This document shows, piece after piece, positions 24,101-36,384 of a stretch of 64,000 nt of DNA. Every line of letters begins with the position of its first letter. The first letter of the stretch is position 1. Location of the stretch: positions 5,410,648 to 5,474,647 of the forward strand of contig CM073329.1 of the NCBI GenBank assembly GCA_037043015.1, written 5' to 3'. The notes below the pieces were generated by a model. The model ran no database searches. It had not been told where the DNA came from and was given only the letters and a program-made list of their open reading frames with translations. The DNA comes from Bryum argenteum. Lineage: Eukaryota; Streptophyta; Bryopsida; Bryales; Bryaceae. Position numbers and translations under genes: made by a program.

Positions 24101-27100
24101 TTCAGATCATCCGCTAGCGGAACCAATACAACTTAAGGCTCTTAGAGCGTGAATGTTTCATAAATAGAAGCATGAAAGTTTCATGAATGTTTCAAAAGTA
24201 GATACAGCCATCTCACTGGGCATCAGAAAAATACCTGAGTATTGTGCCCAATCAACTCCTTTCCCCGGCCAGTTTCGAGATTGTAGAGCAATAACTCATG
24301 GGGGGGCTGCGCTCGTTCCAGATAGATGCGTTAGTATTTATAAATCTGACAAGACCTGAGTGTACAGACTCAAAATCGAATATCAGCACCTTTATTAGGA
24401 AAATTCTACGAATGCGAAGTTGCTTCTGGAACATAAGACTGCAGAGCACACCTCATTGCAGCTCACAGCCAATAGTGGTTCTCCGCCTGGATGGAACCTC
24501 ACATCGAGTACTTTCTGTATACCTTGCTGAATCAACCATGTGTAAGATTTACAACCGTGAATAAAAGTATTGATGTAACAAACTTTGAGCGAGCAGTCTA
24601 AGTTAATGAGTTCTCCAGATAGGACAAGTAGGCGTCAAGATGAGAAATTCCTATTTACTGTACAAAATTGGCTGTGGGTACAGAACACAAAGTAAAAAAG
24701 AAAACATTACATTGAAACCGAAACAAGACTAGGAAAACGCTCTTCAGTAAGTTGCCGTGGGGATTCATGATTAAACAAGCATGGAAAACTCCACAAATAT
24801 CTTAAAGGGCGTATTTCTCATTCCATTTCAGATGGAAATAGGTTACTCACATCCATTCGTGTGGTGCCTAATGGTTGAGCTATTGCTCTACTAGAAGTGT
24901 AAGCACACCAGCTTGGCGTCCAAGAGGAATACTCTCGCATGTGCAAAAAATTAGAGGGCCCTAATCTTTGCTTGTCCAGCGAATCCCAGCCTGCAGAAGA
25001 ATACATCCACAGTTAAGCTAGAGAGCAGTATATTCCTAGAAAACGTAAGCCTTAGAAAAGGAGAACATCAACCATCACACATATGGAGATTAGACAACTA
25101 AGGGTGATAATGGGATAAGTTGCTGAAAAGGAATCAAGGCAATGCTGCTATGCTACATGAGACAGATAAACACTGGGAAGATACTTGGTCAGATAAACAT
25201 ACACTAAAAGGAGATCAACATACACTAAATACGATATGTTCATTTTGATAGAACCATATACCATTTAAGGTAGTGACCCATCTTTTGCCACGGGTACCAA
25301 CTTCTTTGGGTCGATATGCAACTGTTCCTGAATTTGCCCCCTGCTCACGTTCTTTCAGAGAGTCAATTATGCTTGGTACTCCAACTTTAGAGTCTGCAGT
25401 AACACCTGTTGACCAAGATCACTTGAGAGGTAAATACATGTAAGAACATTCAGCTGAAACGAATGCCGAAATTGTAAACTTCATCAACGAAGGTGGTTTA
25501 TTCATGCTCGCAAGGTCAGCTCGAGCTGAAGGTCTAATATTTGCAAATGTTGTAAGCTCTAATAACCATGAAAGGTCTAATATTTGCAAATATTGTAAGT
25601 TCTAACAACCATGAAAGTACCTCTCGTTCAAGAACGGAGATATGACTTACCTTGATTGTGCAATTTATTACCTATAGATGCGTCAGAGAAAGCCCAGGCA
25701 TGAATATGAGTGTCTGAACCCCCTCGACTCTTTCCACCACCACCACCTTGCTTGAGCTTTTCTCCTTTGCTTGTTTCATGTAAATCAAGATCTGATCCTT
25801 TGCATCTTGATAATGTCTCTCTCAACCGCATCTCTAATAATAAAATCCTGCTCTACGTCAATACACACCTTGCTTGTCAAGATAAAGTCCCCTCACAAGC
25901 CTCGTTCCTCCCACAAACAATATTCATTACCTCGACAAATTTAAAATGAGCATGTAAGCAATGAATTTATGTCTTGAAATGAAGAATGTTAGGTGGAAAG
26001 ATAGGGAGTGATGGGTAGATTGGATATGAAAGTGTGAAGAAGAAGACTCCATACCTTTCAAGGTTAGCATGAAATAGACTTTCGTTCAACCTATATGATC
26101 TTTTTGATTGATAATGCCCAAAGGTCATCCCATCAATGGTGGGACTATTACACCTTCTCAAGGTGAACACTATGCCAATCACTAGTGCCTTAAACCTTAG
26201 AGATAATTGACATCTTATCCCCAAAGGGCAAAGGGCTTTGAGGTACTCATACAACGAGGTCCAAGAACCCCACCATATTTGAATGGACTACAATGGTAAG
26301 TGTCACACCATAGTTGGTTGGACTACAATGGTAAGCATCACGCCAATAAGGGAAGCTGAACTCACAACCTCCTCATTGGGCCATGAGCCCCAACCACCTT
26401 TGGCCTAATAATTACCTATACAATACTTGTGCAGGTATATTTGAAAAAATGGGACTCTAGTCAACAAAGATTATCGAGATTATCGCAAAGTACGTCAAGT
26501 GTAGATACATTGATAAAAGATGTACTCCAGAAGACCTCACCGAATATGAGGATCGCCTAAACATGCAAGAAGGAAAATTCCAAACGAATCAAAAGAAAAC
26601 TTACAACTCGTATTTAGACAATGCGTCCATTTTATCCACCGTCACCGGTCTTGCCAATTTCTCCTTAATTGTGGGCACTGGCCTATCAAAACGATCTGAG
26701 AATTCACACTTCTACCACCAATCACTCAAACAATAAAGTTTACAAGGTGGTACACAGATAACAAGTCAACAAGGCTGCAAATCTTCATCCAGATTCGAAC
26801 ATGTCACATTTCATTAATTATGTACTCAATTGAGGATACAATTTTCACAGTTATGATCAAAAGCCGATACTATCTCCTATCAAATGTCTAAGACTAAAGT
26901 ATAGATGAGGTTCTTGCCTGGACTGTAGACAGACCTCGGCCGTTTGAGCCTTTTAGAGTATGTACTGGTTCCACTGGGCTTCTCAACTTTCAACTCTGCA
27001 CTTGAATCTACCTGAGAGATCGCCACAGTTTCAAAAAACCATTGGGAACAAACTAATGCGAATCTAATTTGTACTTGGAACATTGTTGGACAAAAAGAAA

Positions 27101-28168
27101 GGATCCCTGACTAGTCTCAGCGGTTGTACACTTTATTACGCAACTGTTAAGGAATCCCTCATTCGACTCATTCCACATCTTGATCGAAATTCACAGCACC
27201 TCGGCATTGCTTTTCTCGGTGTCTAGAAGCAGTCGCCATTGCTCTCTCCATGTTTCTGCATCAAGAATGCTAGCTTCTTCTGCCTTATCTGTATCAAGCA
27301 GATCATATGATGTTACCCCCAAAACAACAAAACATATCCTTACTTGTTGCTTTTAGAACAAGTAAGAGGAATCCAACCGAACATTCTTGTAGAGAACTGT
27401 ATTATAAACTTATCAAAGAAAAAGCTACCATTGATCTATCATGTTCTGTGCATTGAAGAGCATGCAATCTGAAAAAGCAGAATGTCACTTCGAGGTTGAA
27501 GATCATTCACATGGAAATTCGAGACCAAAGTAGGAAAACGGTAATAGCAAGAACATAACCTGAATCATACTTCGCCGCCTTGGCCGGTGGTAACAGATTC
27601 TGTACCAATTCCTGACTCCACTGAAGCTGGTAAGCATCCTCCTGCTTTTCTTCTGAACCTTCTCGACTCACCTTTGAGCCGAATCGACCATTTGGGAGCC
27701 GAATTTCATTCGTCAAACGTCGCTCAGGAGGTTTCTTCACAACAGCTGGTGGCTACATTCGAAAGAAAACTCACCATAAGCACCAAGAAAGCATAATCCA
27801 ATACAAGAAAGCTGAAAGCAATTCGAAAAACGAACCTTCTTCCCGCCCTCTCCTTTGTAATTTCGACCATGCACCAATCGTTGATGACACTTCTGAACAT
27901 AATGAACCAAAACTCCGTGACTATGATACTGCTTCATTTCTGTGGCGTAAGAAGGATTGCTCTCTAACCACGCAGAAACCTCCGCCGAGTCAACAATTTT
28001 TGTCCGGTTTAAAGACTGTAACCAAATCCATACTGGTTTCCACTTCTCAGAAACTGGCTTCCCACGATTGACAAGAACATCACCATTGCTGCTTATGTCT
28101 CTGAGACGCTTCTTCTTCTCAGAGTTTGGACTCTGCGCATTCGAAGTTTCACCTTCCATCTTCTGCAT
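21115..28168 (-). CDS. WD40-repeat protein with unassigned N-terminal region, 20 exons, 837 aa
   Basis: Exons on the minus strand: 28168-27836, 27752-27560, 27288-27200, 27011-26918, 26695-26605, 25847-25651, 25405-25262, 24990-24851, 24526-24452, 24306-24235, 24057-23992, 23887-23773, 23627-23531, 23324-23165, 23017-22969, 22626-22320, 22215-22129, 21594-21528, 21351-21295, 21195-21115. They sum to 2514 nt and every junction is in phase. Residues about 428-837 hold six to seven WD repeats (LLLYNLETG, VWESRSGNC, LLLWNVSTG, VQIWDIDA, NCTFIWDTRMMP, SVAIWDPSLG). The first ~110 residues are a separate domain (WIWLQSLNRTKI, YHSHGVLVHYVQKCHQRLVH) that I cannot name, then a charged linker with a basic patch (SKRLKRPRS). 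ATG at 28168 or 28159 is possible. Function unknown; probably a scaffold, perhaps nuclear. The exact ends of exons 10, 14, 16 and 19 are less certain. Intron 4 uses a GC donor (GCAAGA). Confidence 0.82.
21632..21786. repeat. 31-bp minisatellite, five copies, in WD40 intron 17
   Basis: The unit actgtggaggtaccctcaaa plus 11 bases begins at 21632, 21663, 21694, 21725 and 21756, and the copies are essentially identical. It starts about 40 bp from the acceptor of exon 18. The near-perfect identity indicates recent expansion. Confidence 0.95.
21909..22022. repeat. 57-bp tandem duplication in WD40 intron 17
   Basis: Two near-identical copies of a segment with a poly-A core, followed by cactattca(a/g)(c/t)tcgacctc, begin at about 21909 and 21966. 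Confidence 0.85.
26150..26412 (-). mobile_element. tRNA-derived SINE, copy in WD40 intron 5
   Basis: On the minus strand the head has a box A-like GGTGGTTGGGG and a box B-like GGTTGTGAGTTC. The body matches the SINE at 56402-56760 along its length (gggctttgaggtac, aggtccaag, ctcctcattggg in plus orientation). It is diverged, with a short internal duplication (ggactacaatggtaag twice), and is older than the 56.4 kb copy. Confidence 0.65.
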
Positions 28169-28761
28169 AATTACACATCCAATTTCTCATGACAAGATTT
28201 AAGACCTACAGCGTCGCCATATTGAACGTCCATGGCCTGGCAGCAATCACAAACGATCGACCTTCTCATTCCGCTCAACGTAAAACCCTAACATAACGGA
28301 AAGCATACGAACATATTCTTCTTCAGCAATGGAACTAATTACAATCACAAGATACATTGTAATTTTGCACAAAGAAGCGACTAGACCCGAAAAGCAGCAA
28401 TAAAAGATGAAAGAAAAATATAATGCTGACCTTAATTGCGACAAATGAGGAATCGTAGCGACAAATTAGGTTTCGTAAAACTTCAACGCAGCAATTTACA
28501 TGAAGCTTAAATAAAAAAGCTTCTTTACTTAAGTGTCCTTATACAGCGCTCCCAGACTTGACACTCGAAAGACTACGGAATTGCCAGTGCTTACATGATA
28601 AATAACGGCAATTCTAGAAGTTGAAATTTCTTCTTCCAGTGAACTTCAGATTTTCGCGATGAAAAGAAAAAGTGCGATTGCGATTGCGAACCGAAAAGAG
28701 CGATTCACGAAACCCTAATATAAGGTATGTTCCTACTTAGAGGTGGTTTTTGAAGGTGGTC
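28169..28761. promoter_or_regulatory. Upstream region of the WD40 gene
   Basis: Holds the 5' UTR and promoter of the minus-strand WD40 gene. No other gene, RNA or repeat seen. Confidence 0.4.
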
Positions 28762-28764
28762 TTA

Positions 28765-29267
28765 GGGCCGATTTACACCTAGGGGACGGGCCAATTCAGC
28801 CCGTTTGAGGGCTGATATCCTCACTCGTGATTGGCCGAAAGGCAAAAATTAGGCCCAACCCCCTTACACCTAGAGGCCGGGCCAATTTGGTGGCAGAATT
28901 TTTTAATCAAGAAATGCAAGTTCTGACATGGCCCGAGCTCGGTGAATTGGGTGCACCGAGAATGGAAGGCCAATTCTTGGCCTCGGGGCCAATGTCAGAT
29001 TTGTCTAAAAAAACTTTTTTTTTTTAAAAACAATTCTTTTTCACCAAATCAAATCCGTCCGTTTTTTGAGAAGTGCTGAATTTTTTTGGACTTTATTGAA
29101 TTGGCCCGGCTTCTTGGCCCGAAGGCCATTACATATGGGAAAATCGGCCCCCATTCTAATCATATTATAATGAGGACTTGAGGCCGGCCCCAACCCAAAA
29201 ACAGGCTGAAATTTCAAGCAATTGGCCCCAAGAAAACTTGGCCCGGCCCCTAGGTGTAAATCGGCCC
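28765..29267. mobile_element. Harbinger/Tourist-like MITE with TTA duplication
   Basis: About 30-bp inverted ends, GGGCCGATTTACACCTAGGG at left and the complementary sequence at the right, with one mismatch in the next ten bases. The element is flanked by TTA at 28762-28764 and 29268-29270, the 3-bp target typical of PIF/Harbinger. A second, subterminal copy of the motif (ttacacctagaggccgggcc) sits at about 28863. It is GC-richer than its surroundings and has no transposase. Confidence 0.8.
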
Positions 29268-29279
29268 TTATTTCTTTAA

Positions 29280-29640
29280 CCCTCAAACGCGCAAGCAAAG
29301 TCAAGGGGCTTATTCCCAACAGAATCTTCTTTGTAGCTCTCACTGTACTCAAACTTTTACTTGTATTTTGATGTCAAATTGGTCGTCTTCTTTTGATGCA
29401 TTCAAAAAGTGAAAGTTTACAATTCAAATCACAATTTGTATGAGTGATTTTATGTTTTGAAAGGATTGTGGTAGGTAGGTTGGGGTTGTGCATAACCTTG
29501 CAGGAGGTTGCAAGCTCATCATTGATTGGTTCATTCATGATGCCCAAGTTCAAAAAGTGCACTATTTATGATGCCTAAGTCCAAAAGATGCTTTGATCCC
29601 ATTTTGGGCTGCCCGTTTGAAACCCCGTACGTTTAAAGGT
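29280..29640 (-). mobile_element. TTAA-flanked MITE, family 2, copy 1 (decayed end)
   Basis: The left end reads CCCTCAAACGCG after TTAA (29276-29279). The right end ACGTTTAAAGG abuts TTAA at 29641-29644 with small changes. The whole interior is the reverse complement of the element at 32091-32451 (for example tgatgtcaaattggtcgtct against agtttgacatcaaaatacaa). Confidence 0.7.
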
Positions 29641-29644
29641 TTAA

Positions 29645-32086
29645 AATAGTGTGTGTCTCCACCTACATTCTTTGGTAATTACCAATCCTACAGAAATGTT
29701 CACATGGAAAACTTCAAAGAATGAAGGACAAAAAACTATTAGCTGATATTTGAGAGGACAAAAAATTATTGAGCTTTAGTAGGCAATTGTTAAGGAAGAG
29801 CCATAATTAGAAAGATTCTTTAGTTTTGAACACTTAAGAGTGGTCATAGTTAATGAGGCCTTTAAGGAGCAATTCTGTAATTGAGGTTACCAAATATGCC
29901 ACTTTTCCAAGCCACATTGATGAGTGTATTTTCTAAGAAGAAGGGATTTCTCTAATTTTGTGAGGGTATTAAGTTTCAACATATGTTCTAAAGAAAAGTT
30001 AGTTGGAAAGAGACTTCAAGTTTGTGTATATTAAAACCTCTATTGTAGCTCTCTAATATCACAAGTTTAATATTAGGTCTTTTGTCTTCCAAGGAAGGAT
30101 GGACTTGGCATGTTTTGCAAAGAAAATATTTTATCATATTCTAACCTCGTCAATAGAACACCTGAAAACAACACCTGAAAACAGTGCGGTACTATCACAC
30201 AAAATTTCACTCTAAACCTTTGAGTCCATTCTCAACGGACTGGCTAAAGGGGTAAGATTGGCTACATTTAGTCTAACAAAAACAATTTTCTTCTCCCAAC
30301 ATACTAGCTATTTGACCCGCCGCCAAAGAGAGTACACATGCCCAGTGAAGCTAGCGACAATCAAAGCCTTGTTACTCACCTGGCTACCCACCCAACTCCC
30401 ACTTGAACGCGTCATTTACTTGAAACTTTTAGGAAATTCGATCCTCCCTTTTAAGATTAGTTACCTAAAAACTTTTGAATTTTAAAACTTCAGGTACTTA
30501 CGAATTTTTAGCATAGTGTGGTGGAGGGTGGAGTATAGCACAATATCGAAAGGTGTAGATTCAAAAAGGTGTTATATTTACCAACCTCTCGTCCTTGCCT
30601 AAATTTAGTTGGTCATTTGGCCAATTCGTAAGGAATGTCATACGAGCATTCTCAACGGATTAGCTAAAGGCTGCAATTGGTTGAATTCGGGGGCAAGGGT
30701 CTCTTCTCCAATCAATTAGCAATCGTTGGCTATCTTTGGCGGTTTGCTAAAAAGAGGCCCTCTCATGGATAAAAGTAATGATTTCAAAAAAAATCACTAC
30801 ACACATTGACAATTCATGCATTCGAAAAATAATTGGCATTTAAAAACGTTAAAAGCAATTAACTTCAAGCAACCATACAAAAACAAAAACAAGGCTTGTA
30901 TTGAGTATATAGTGCAAAATATAGTTACCTACAAATGAATAAATAAGAACACCGAACCCTTGTAGGCCTGGCGTGAATAAAATGCACGTTCGACCTACCC
31001 TTGATGATATGCCCATGGGACATAACAACAATGACGTATGACTACTAACCCCTCTAAGGGTGGACACTATAACCTAGTTATAACCTAGTTACCTACATAG
31101 CACTCTTATTCACTCTCTAAAACATTGGAGGTTAACATCTTGTAGTAGATGGAGGTACTAACAAACTCATTATCTCAAAAAAATAAAATGGAAGACATGA
31201 TAATGATTTGGGCAATCACCTAAACACATCTACAAGCAAACATTTATTACATTACTTGCTTGTTTTCGAATATCAACAACAACATATCCTTTGGACTTAC
31301 CCAAAAAATGATAATTTTAAGTGGGCACGTTCTTGGTCATTGGTAGTGGATAAATCCATGCAAGAACATTCTTTCATCACTCTTAACAAACTACTATATT
31401 CTTCTTAAACTATTCTTTCATCACTCTTAACAAACTACTATATTCTTCTTAAACTATTCTTTCATCACTCTTAACAAACTACTATATTCTTCTTAAACTA
31501 TCACTAGGCTCTCATTGCTTAATTCGAATATTAAAAACAATAGATTCTTTGGACTTACTAAGAGAATGACTATTTTAAGTGGGCCATGTTCTTGGTCATA
31601 GGTAATGGTTAGATCCATGCAAGAACATTCTTACATTCTTCGACTCTCTTTTAAGCTTAATTTGGAGATGGATAAAGATGCATATTGAGGATAAATATTC
31701 CTTAGGCTATTCCAGTACTTGGGAATTGAGACAATACTATTTTATTTTTATCCAAAATTGGGTCCTCATTGAAATGTTGTGGCGAGTCGATGTTGTTTCG
31801 AAGAATATTCTTGCAATGGCACATGGTCCCTAGCTTGACAAAAAGTGGGCCATGTTGAGCATTACCTTCCAAAGTTTGGAGACTCTCCCAAGAAAATATT
31901 TATATTATTTTATTAAATTTGGAAACCCTCATTCTTTCTAGTTTTGATTTTTGTGCCCCTTTGTCATCTTGTAAAAGAATAAGTTGGTTGCTAGTAGCTT
32001 CATCCCCACCGAATGAAAATAAGGTATGATAATCACTTAGAGCTTATCATGTTTGCCACTTTGTGTGGCTATAGGAAACTAACTTG
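29645..32086. other. Gene-free repeat-rich stretch
   Basis: No gene seen. It contains two direct copies of cattctcaacgga(c/t)t at about 30221 and 30650, bracketing 430 bp. A 3' SINE fragment (about 30958-31071) matches 56450-56560. Three exact copies of a 44-bp unit start at 31368, 31412 and 31456. Confidence 0.6.
31368..31499. repeat. 44-bp tandem repeat, three copies
   Basis: The unit attctttcatcactcttaac plus 24 bases starts at 31368, 31412 and 31456 without visible change. A diverged relative of the flanking sequence (tcttggtcataggtaatggt) follows at about 31588. Confidence 0.95.
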
Positions 32087-32090
32087 TTAA

Positions 32091-32451
32091 CCCTTAAACG
32101 CCTAGCTATACGGATTTGGGCAGCCCAGTATTGGATCACAGCATCTTTTGCACTTGGGCATCATGAATAGTGCAGTTTTTGAACTTGGGCATCATGAATG
32201 ATCCAATCAATGATGAGCTTGCAACCTCCTACAAGTATTATACAACCCCAACCTACCTACCACAATCCTTTCAAAGCACAAAATCACTCATACAAATTGT
32301 GGTTTGAATTCTAAAATTTCACGTTTTGAATGCATCAGAAGAAGGTGACCAGTTTGACATCAAAATACAAGTGAAAAGTTGAGTACATTGAGAGCTACAA
32401 AGGAGATTCTGTTGGAATATGACCCCTCGGGTTACCTTCGGCGTTTAAGGG
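32091..32451 (+). mobile_element. TTAA-flanked MITE, family 2, copy 2 (intact ends)
   Basis: Perfect 12-bp inverted ends, CCCTTAAACGCC and GGCGTTTAAGGG, each abutting TTAA (32087-32090 and 32452-32455). The pattern is that of piggyBac-type elements. The 361-bp interior has no coding frame of its own and is shared in reverse orientation with 29280-29640. Confidence 0.8.
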
Positions 32452-32639
32452 TTAATAAATTGGGGCCTTTATTATGGTTACCGGGCAACAAAAGTATTCT
32501 TACTTTTGAGTACGTATTTATGTATGAGAATATATGCACCATACAAAAAAATAATTCTACAAAAAATACATATTTCGTTAGGATGGGAATATTGAAATTA
32601 TCAATTCATGGACATGATGGAAATATTCAAATTATTAGT

Positions 32640-33510
32640 TCATGGACAGGTGAGCTTGAGTCGAGCTAAATTGTATTTTCCCAAAATCATTGAATATACC
32701 CATTACAACGAAACACATGTTAAAATAAAGCTAAAGCTACAACTAATTCAATGTAGAGATGGTTAATTATTCAAAATGGTTGTTCTTTAACATATGTGTA
32801 GCATTTAATAACTTTTTAAGGATTCAAGTCCACTTTTTAACATTATGGTTATTTGTAAATGTAAATTCAAGTGATTCAAACTACCAATAACATTTGATGA
32901 TAATAAAAAAAGAATAAATCTCAATAATTAGTTATAGAATATGAATGCTAAAATTTAACACAAAATTGTCAAAAACACTTAACAACATTCTTGACTTTGT
33001 ATCATTTAAATTCAATACCTTTATTATATTCCTACGTCTTATGTAGATTTCACAAAGAATATTATATTGAAGAAAAAATTGACATATGTAATCGTGTTAT
33101 CGTTCCAAAAAGACATGAACCTATCAATATCATACTATACATTAAAAGTGAATTACAACACCAACTCAAGAGTTGCTTCGAATTTGAGAGGAAAAGACAA
33201 GAGAACATATATTAGGCCGACTGGGGGTTTAGAAATTAAACAACTAAAGAAATGATGGTATGAACTCAACTTTTCAGGTTCAAGTGACATAGACAACACT
33301 TTTGTCCCTTGTAGCAACAAAAGTGTACAATTATGAGTGGCCAAGAATTGTTATTAGGGCCAAGTATGATATTGGGACAATCAGCTAATAAGGATCGAAC
33401 ATTATGGCGAGACTCTGAGATCCCACATGAATTATGGTATCTAGTAAATGCCATTGCTTCATCAATATTTATAACATTTGAAAACAAAGGTGGATTTTTT
33501 TCTCCTTATT
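32640..33510. repeat. Dispersed repeat, copy 2 (related to 120-510)
   Basis: Matches the start of the window in two blocks (32650-32720 and 33445-33490) in the same order. The copy here is longer, with extra sequence between the blocks. No gene seen. 33511-34030 is likewise gene-free; its 33720-33810 segment carries the catgaggc-ttatagattgcaag motif that recurs at 3290, 39995 and 63690. Confidence 0.5.
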
Positions 33511-34034
33511 AAAATTAATAAAGTGTAGAGATATTTTTTGTTGAGGTTTCAATGAAAAGTTTTGCCATATTTCAATATTATATATTAGGAAATTTCCAAC
33601 CTTTAAACTTTTAATCCTTAAACTTCCCTACCATTTCCTAGTCAAAAACACAATTTTCTGAAAGTTTCTTAAACAAAAATGAAAGTAAGTTATTCAAAGC
33701 TCAGCAATGGAATCTTGTAGTAAACTTAGTCTAGGTCATGTGGATCAAATTTGGAATCATGAGGCCTTATAGATTGCAAGAACAAGATGTATTTGTACTC
33801 AAAACGATTATGAGATTGCATTTTTAATTTGAAGTAGAAATACTATCAGCAAACAAATTGCTATCAAAATCTTATAAACAAGAAAGTTGTCCCCCTTCAT
33901 CTCAAAAATACTTGTACATTCAAAAAACTCTAAAAGCAATATTCTTGGCTCAAATATATGGTGTCCAATTGTGAAAATTGCATTGCACAATACAATCTCA
34001 TCAACATGTATCAATACACAATCACGCTTGTTAA

Positions 34035-34700
34035 CCCCTAAAGGATCTTGATGCGAAATTGTTTAAATCATGAAAATAGACATTCCCCTACTTCAGGCCT
34101 TAACCCTTAAGCGCCCACAGTGTCGTTTTTCGACATTCTGGATGTACGGCTCCGTCTTTGGTGTACAACCTCGCTTTCATCCCATCGATTTTTCATCCGC
34201 CATTTTTTTTGCGCAACTCCTCGGTGGGTTTACTCTACTCCCTCCTTGGATAAATAGTAAAACCTTGATCCTCAATTTGTGAGAGTGGGCGAAAGAGATT
34301 TTTCATGAAAGTTTTGGTGGTGTGATCTTCACCCCTTTTTTGCATGGATCTTGAAATCCATACCTCCAAATGGCAAGCAACAAAGAAGATCCTACAGTTG
34401 GATTTTCCATTTTCATCTTTTATTTGTTTTTACGCAGTTTTGAAAAAATCAGCATTATTACCAACTGTTAGGAGCTTTACCCCCCCCCCCTTGGGCGTTT
34501 AGGGGTTAAAACTCTCAATCTAAGCATTATTTGGAAGATCCAACCGTACGATCCTAAGGTTAACTTAGCCTTCCACTCACTGGCCAAAATTGAATCGTTG
34601 ATTCTTCTTCATTTGTGAGATTATAATGATCAAAGTTGGCTAAATTTTCTCCGTGCTGAAATTCCAAAATGCGATTTCCGCTTTGTTGGACCTTTACGGG
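34035..34700. mobile_element. TTAA-flanked MITE (outer), split by a second element
   Basis: Left end CCCCTAAAGGATC after TTAA (34031-34034). The right end is the inverted counterpart (reverse complement CCCGTAAAGGTCC) before TTAA (34701-34704). A second TTAA element occupies 34104-34505 inside it. Confidence 0.6.
34104..34505. mobile_element. TTAA-flanked MITE (inner, nested)
   Basis: Starts CCCTTAAGCGCC and ends GGGCGTTTAGGGG. TTAA lies at 34100-34103 and 34506-34509. The palindrome TGTCGTTTTTCGACA is at 34121-34135, at the same 17-bp distance from the left end as in the element at 2845. A run of ten C at 34481-34490 precedes the right terminus. Confidence 0.65.
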
Positions 34701-34989
34701 TTAAAAGTTAAAACACATCAATATAATGTACACAATAGATTTCAACAATCAACCTTAGAAACAATTTTACTAAAAATATATATTACACAATGCGATACGA
34801 TCATAATAGTCAATCATTACTTGCTTATCAAGAGACGACAATAAATTCTATTGTACAAACTCATCGAAAATAGATCCGATAGGCAATCATCATGTGCATT
34901 ATTGAAACACAACAATATAATGTAGACAATAGATATCAACAATGAATCCTAGGAACTCTAGATTTCTAAAAATATCTATATTACAATAC

Positions 34990-35235
34990 ATGAGGCTTTG
35001 TCTCACACGACGGTTCCGCGCTGGAATCCGTCGTCGAGACTTGCCTCCTGTATCCACACTTCCCGCTCAACCGCTCAACCAACCTCCTGTATCCACACTT
35101 CCCGCTCAACCGCTCAACCAACCTCCTGTATCCACACTTCCCGCTCAACCGCTCAACCAACCGCTCAATCAAGCACCGTCAAGGCTTATTGGTGCACACC
35201 GACGTCGGCGAATTGTGTGATTATATTTGCCTGAG
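34990..35235. repeat. GC-rich insert with 39-bp minisatellite
   Basis: Three copies of the unit cctcctgtatccacacttcc plus 19 bases start at 35044, 35083 and 35122. The segment interrupts an AT-rich array monomer, and array sequence resumes at about 35780 (tacgatccttacattccatc). The 39-bp period keeps three frames open, but the peptides look like an artefact of the repeat. Confidence 0.75.
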
Positions 35236-36384
35236 CAATATCATTGATTATCATTTTTATTTTTATTTTTCTTGATACTTCATAAGTATAGAAAACTGAA
35301 ACCACATCTCATCATGTGACACACTAATAAGAATATTTTTGTTTATAACTTTTAAAGTTTGTCTAATTTATTCTTTCTAATCAACAACTAAAGAGACCCT
35401 AAAAAATCATGCACCACAATGAAAACAAATTATATATGGCTAAAGAGTTTTTTTTGATCCACAGATTATGAGATATACACTCATGGCCTACGGTTGCTCA
35501 GTACTGAACCTGCAAACGAACGTTATAATACCCTTTTACAAAGAGTAAAGGGATTCCAACGGTCAATACCCATTTTGAGGGATGATCCAATGGAATGTTA
35601 TCGTAAAATAAAATAGAGACCATGTTTGAGACCATTGATGTATATTTTATTATTCTAAATATATAAATTTGATATGTATTTTTTAATATTTTCTGTATCA
35701 ACTAATTTGAAGTTTATGAATGTTTCATAGCTTTAGGCAATCCAAGTTGAACGTGCTCAACGGCACGGGTCCCACTAGTATAATTACATAGTACGATCCT
35801 TACATTCCATCATCACTTGCTTATCGAAGAGACAATAGTAAATTCTATACGACAAATACATCATAAAGGTTTCAATAAAAAAAAATATTATACAGTATGA
35901 TGTGAATAGTCAATCATCACTTGCTTAATAAAACTTAATGTAAACTTTATATTAACAACAGGTCTTAATAGTCAATTCTCATTTGTACAATAATAGTCAA
36001 TCTCTCAACTGTTTGTCTCAACTATCAACAACAAGGTCAACTACTGCGTGCTTGGTCAACTTGTGGAAAGCATTGGTATAACTCTTTAACATTCTCTACA
36101 ACAGAACTGCGTTGCGGCCTTAGTGGTCAATCATCATTTGTATGCATGAAACTATCAATCCTCTACGACATCAATCAACCCTAAACCCTAAATTATGGAT
36201 CCCAACCTAAAAATAAACTTGAAATTCAACAATGGATTTAGGAGGTACAACTGCTTGAAGACCATGCAATTTTTGGGTTCACTTTTTGAACTCACGGACA
36301 CTTAGGAATGACCTTCTCTCGGTTTACACCACATCCAAAGACCACAACTTCTAATCAATGAGACTCTTGAGGATGAGCCATGAC

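Noticed and set aside
30221-30675. Solo element bounded by cattctcaacgga direct repeats
   Set aside because: Only about 25 bp is shared, the orientation is direct, and no target duplication or internal features are seen. Too weak to call.
34942-35234. Repeat-containing frames encoding 13-residue PPVSTLPAQPLNQ-like units
   Set aside because: The 39-bp period keeps several frames open on both strands at once, which is expected from a minisatellite and is not evidence of a protein.
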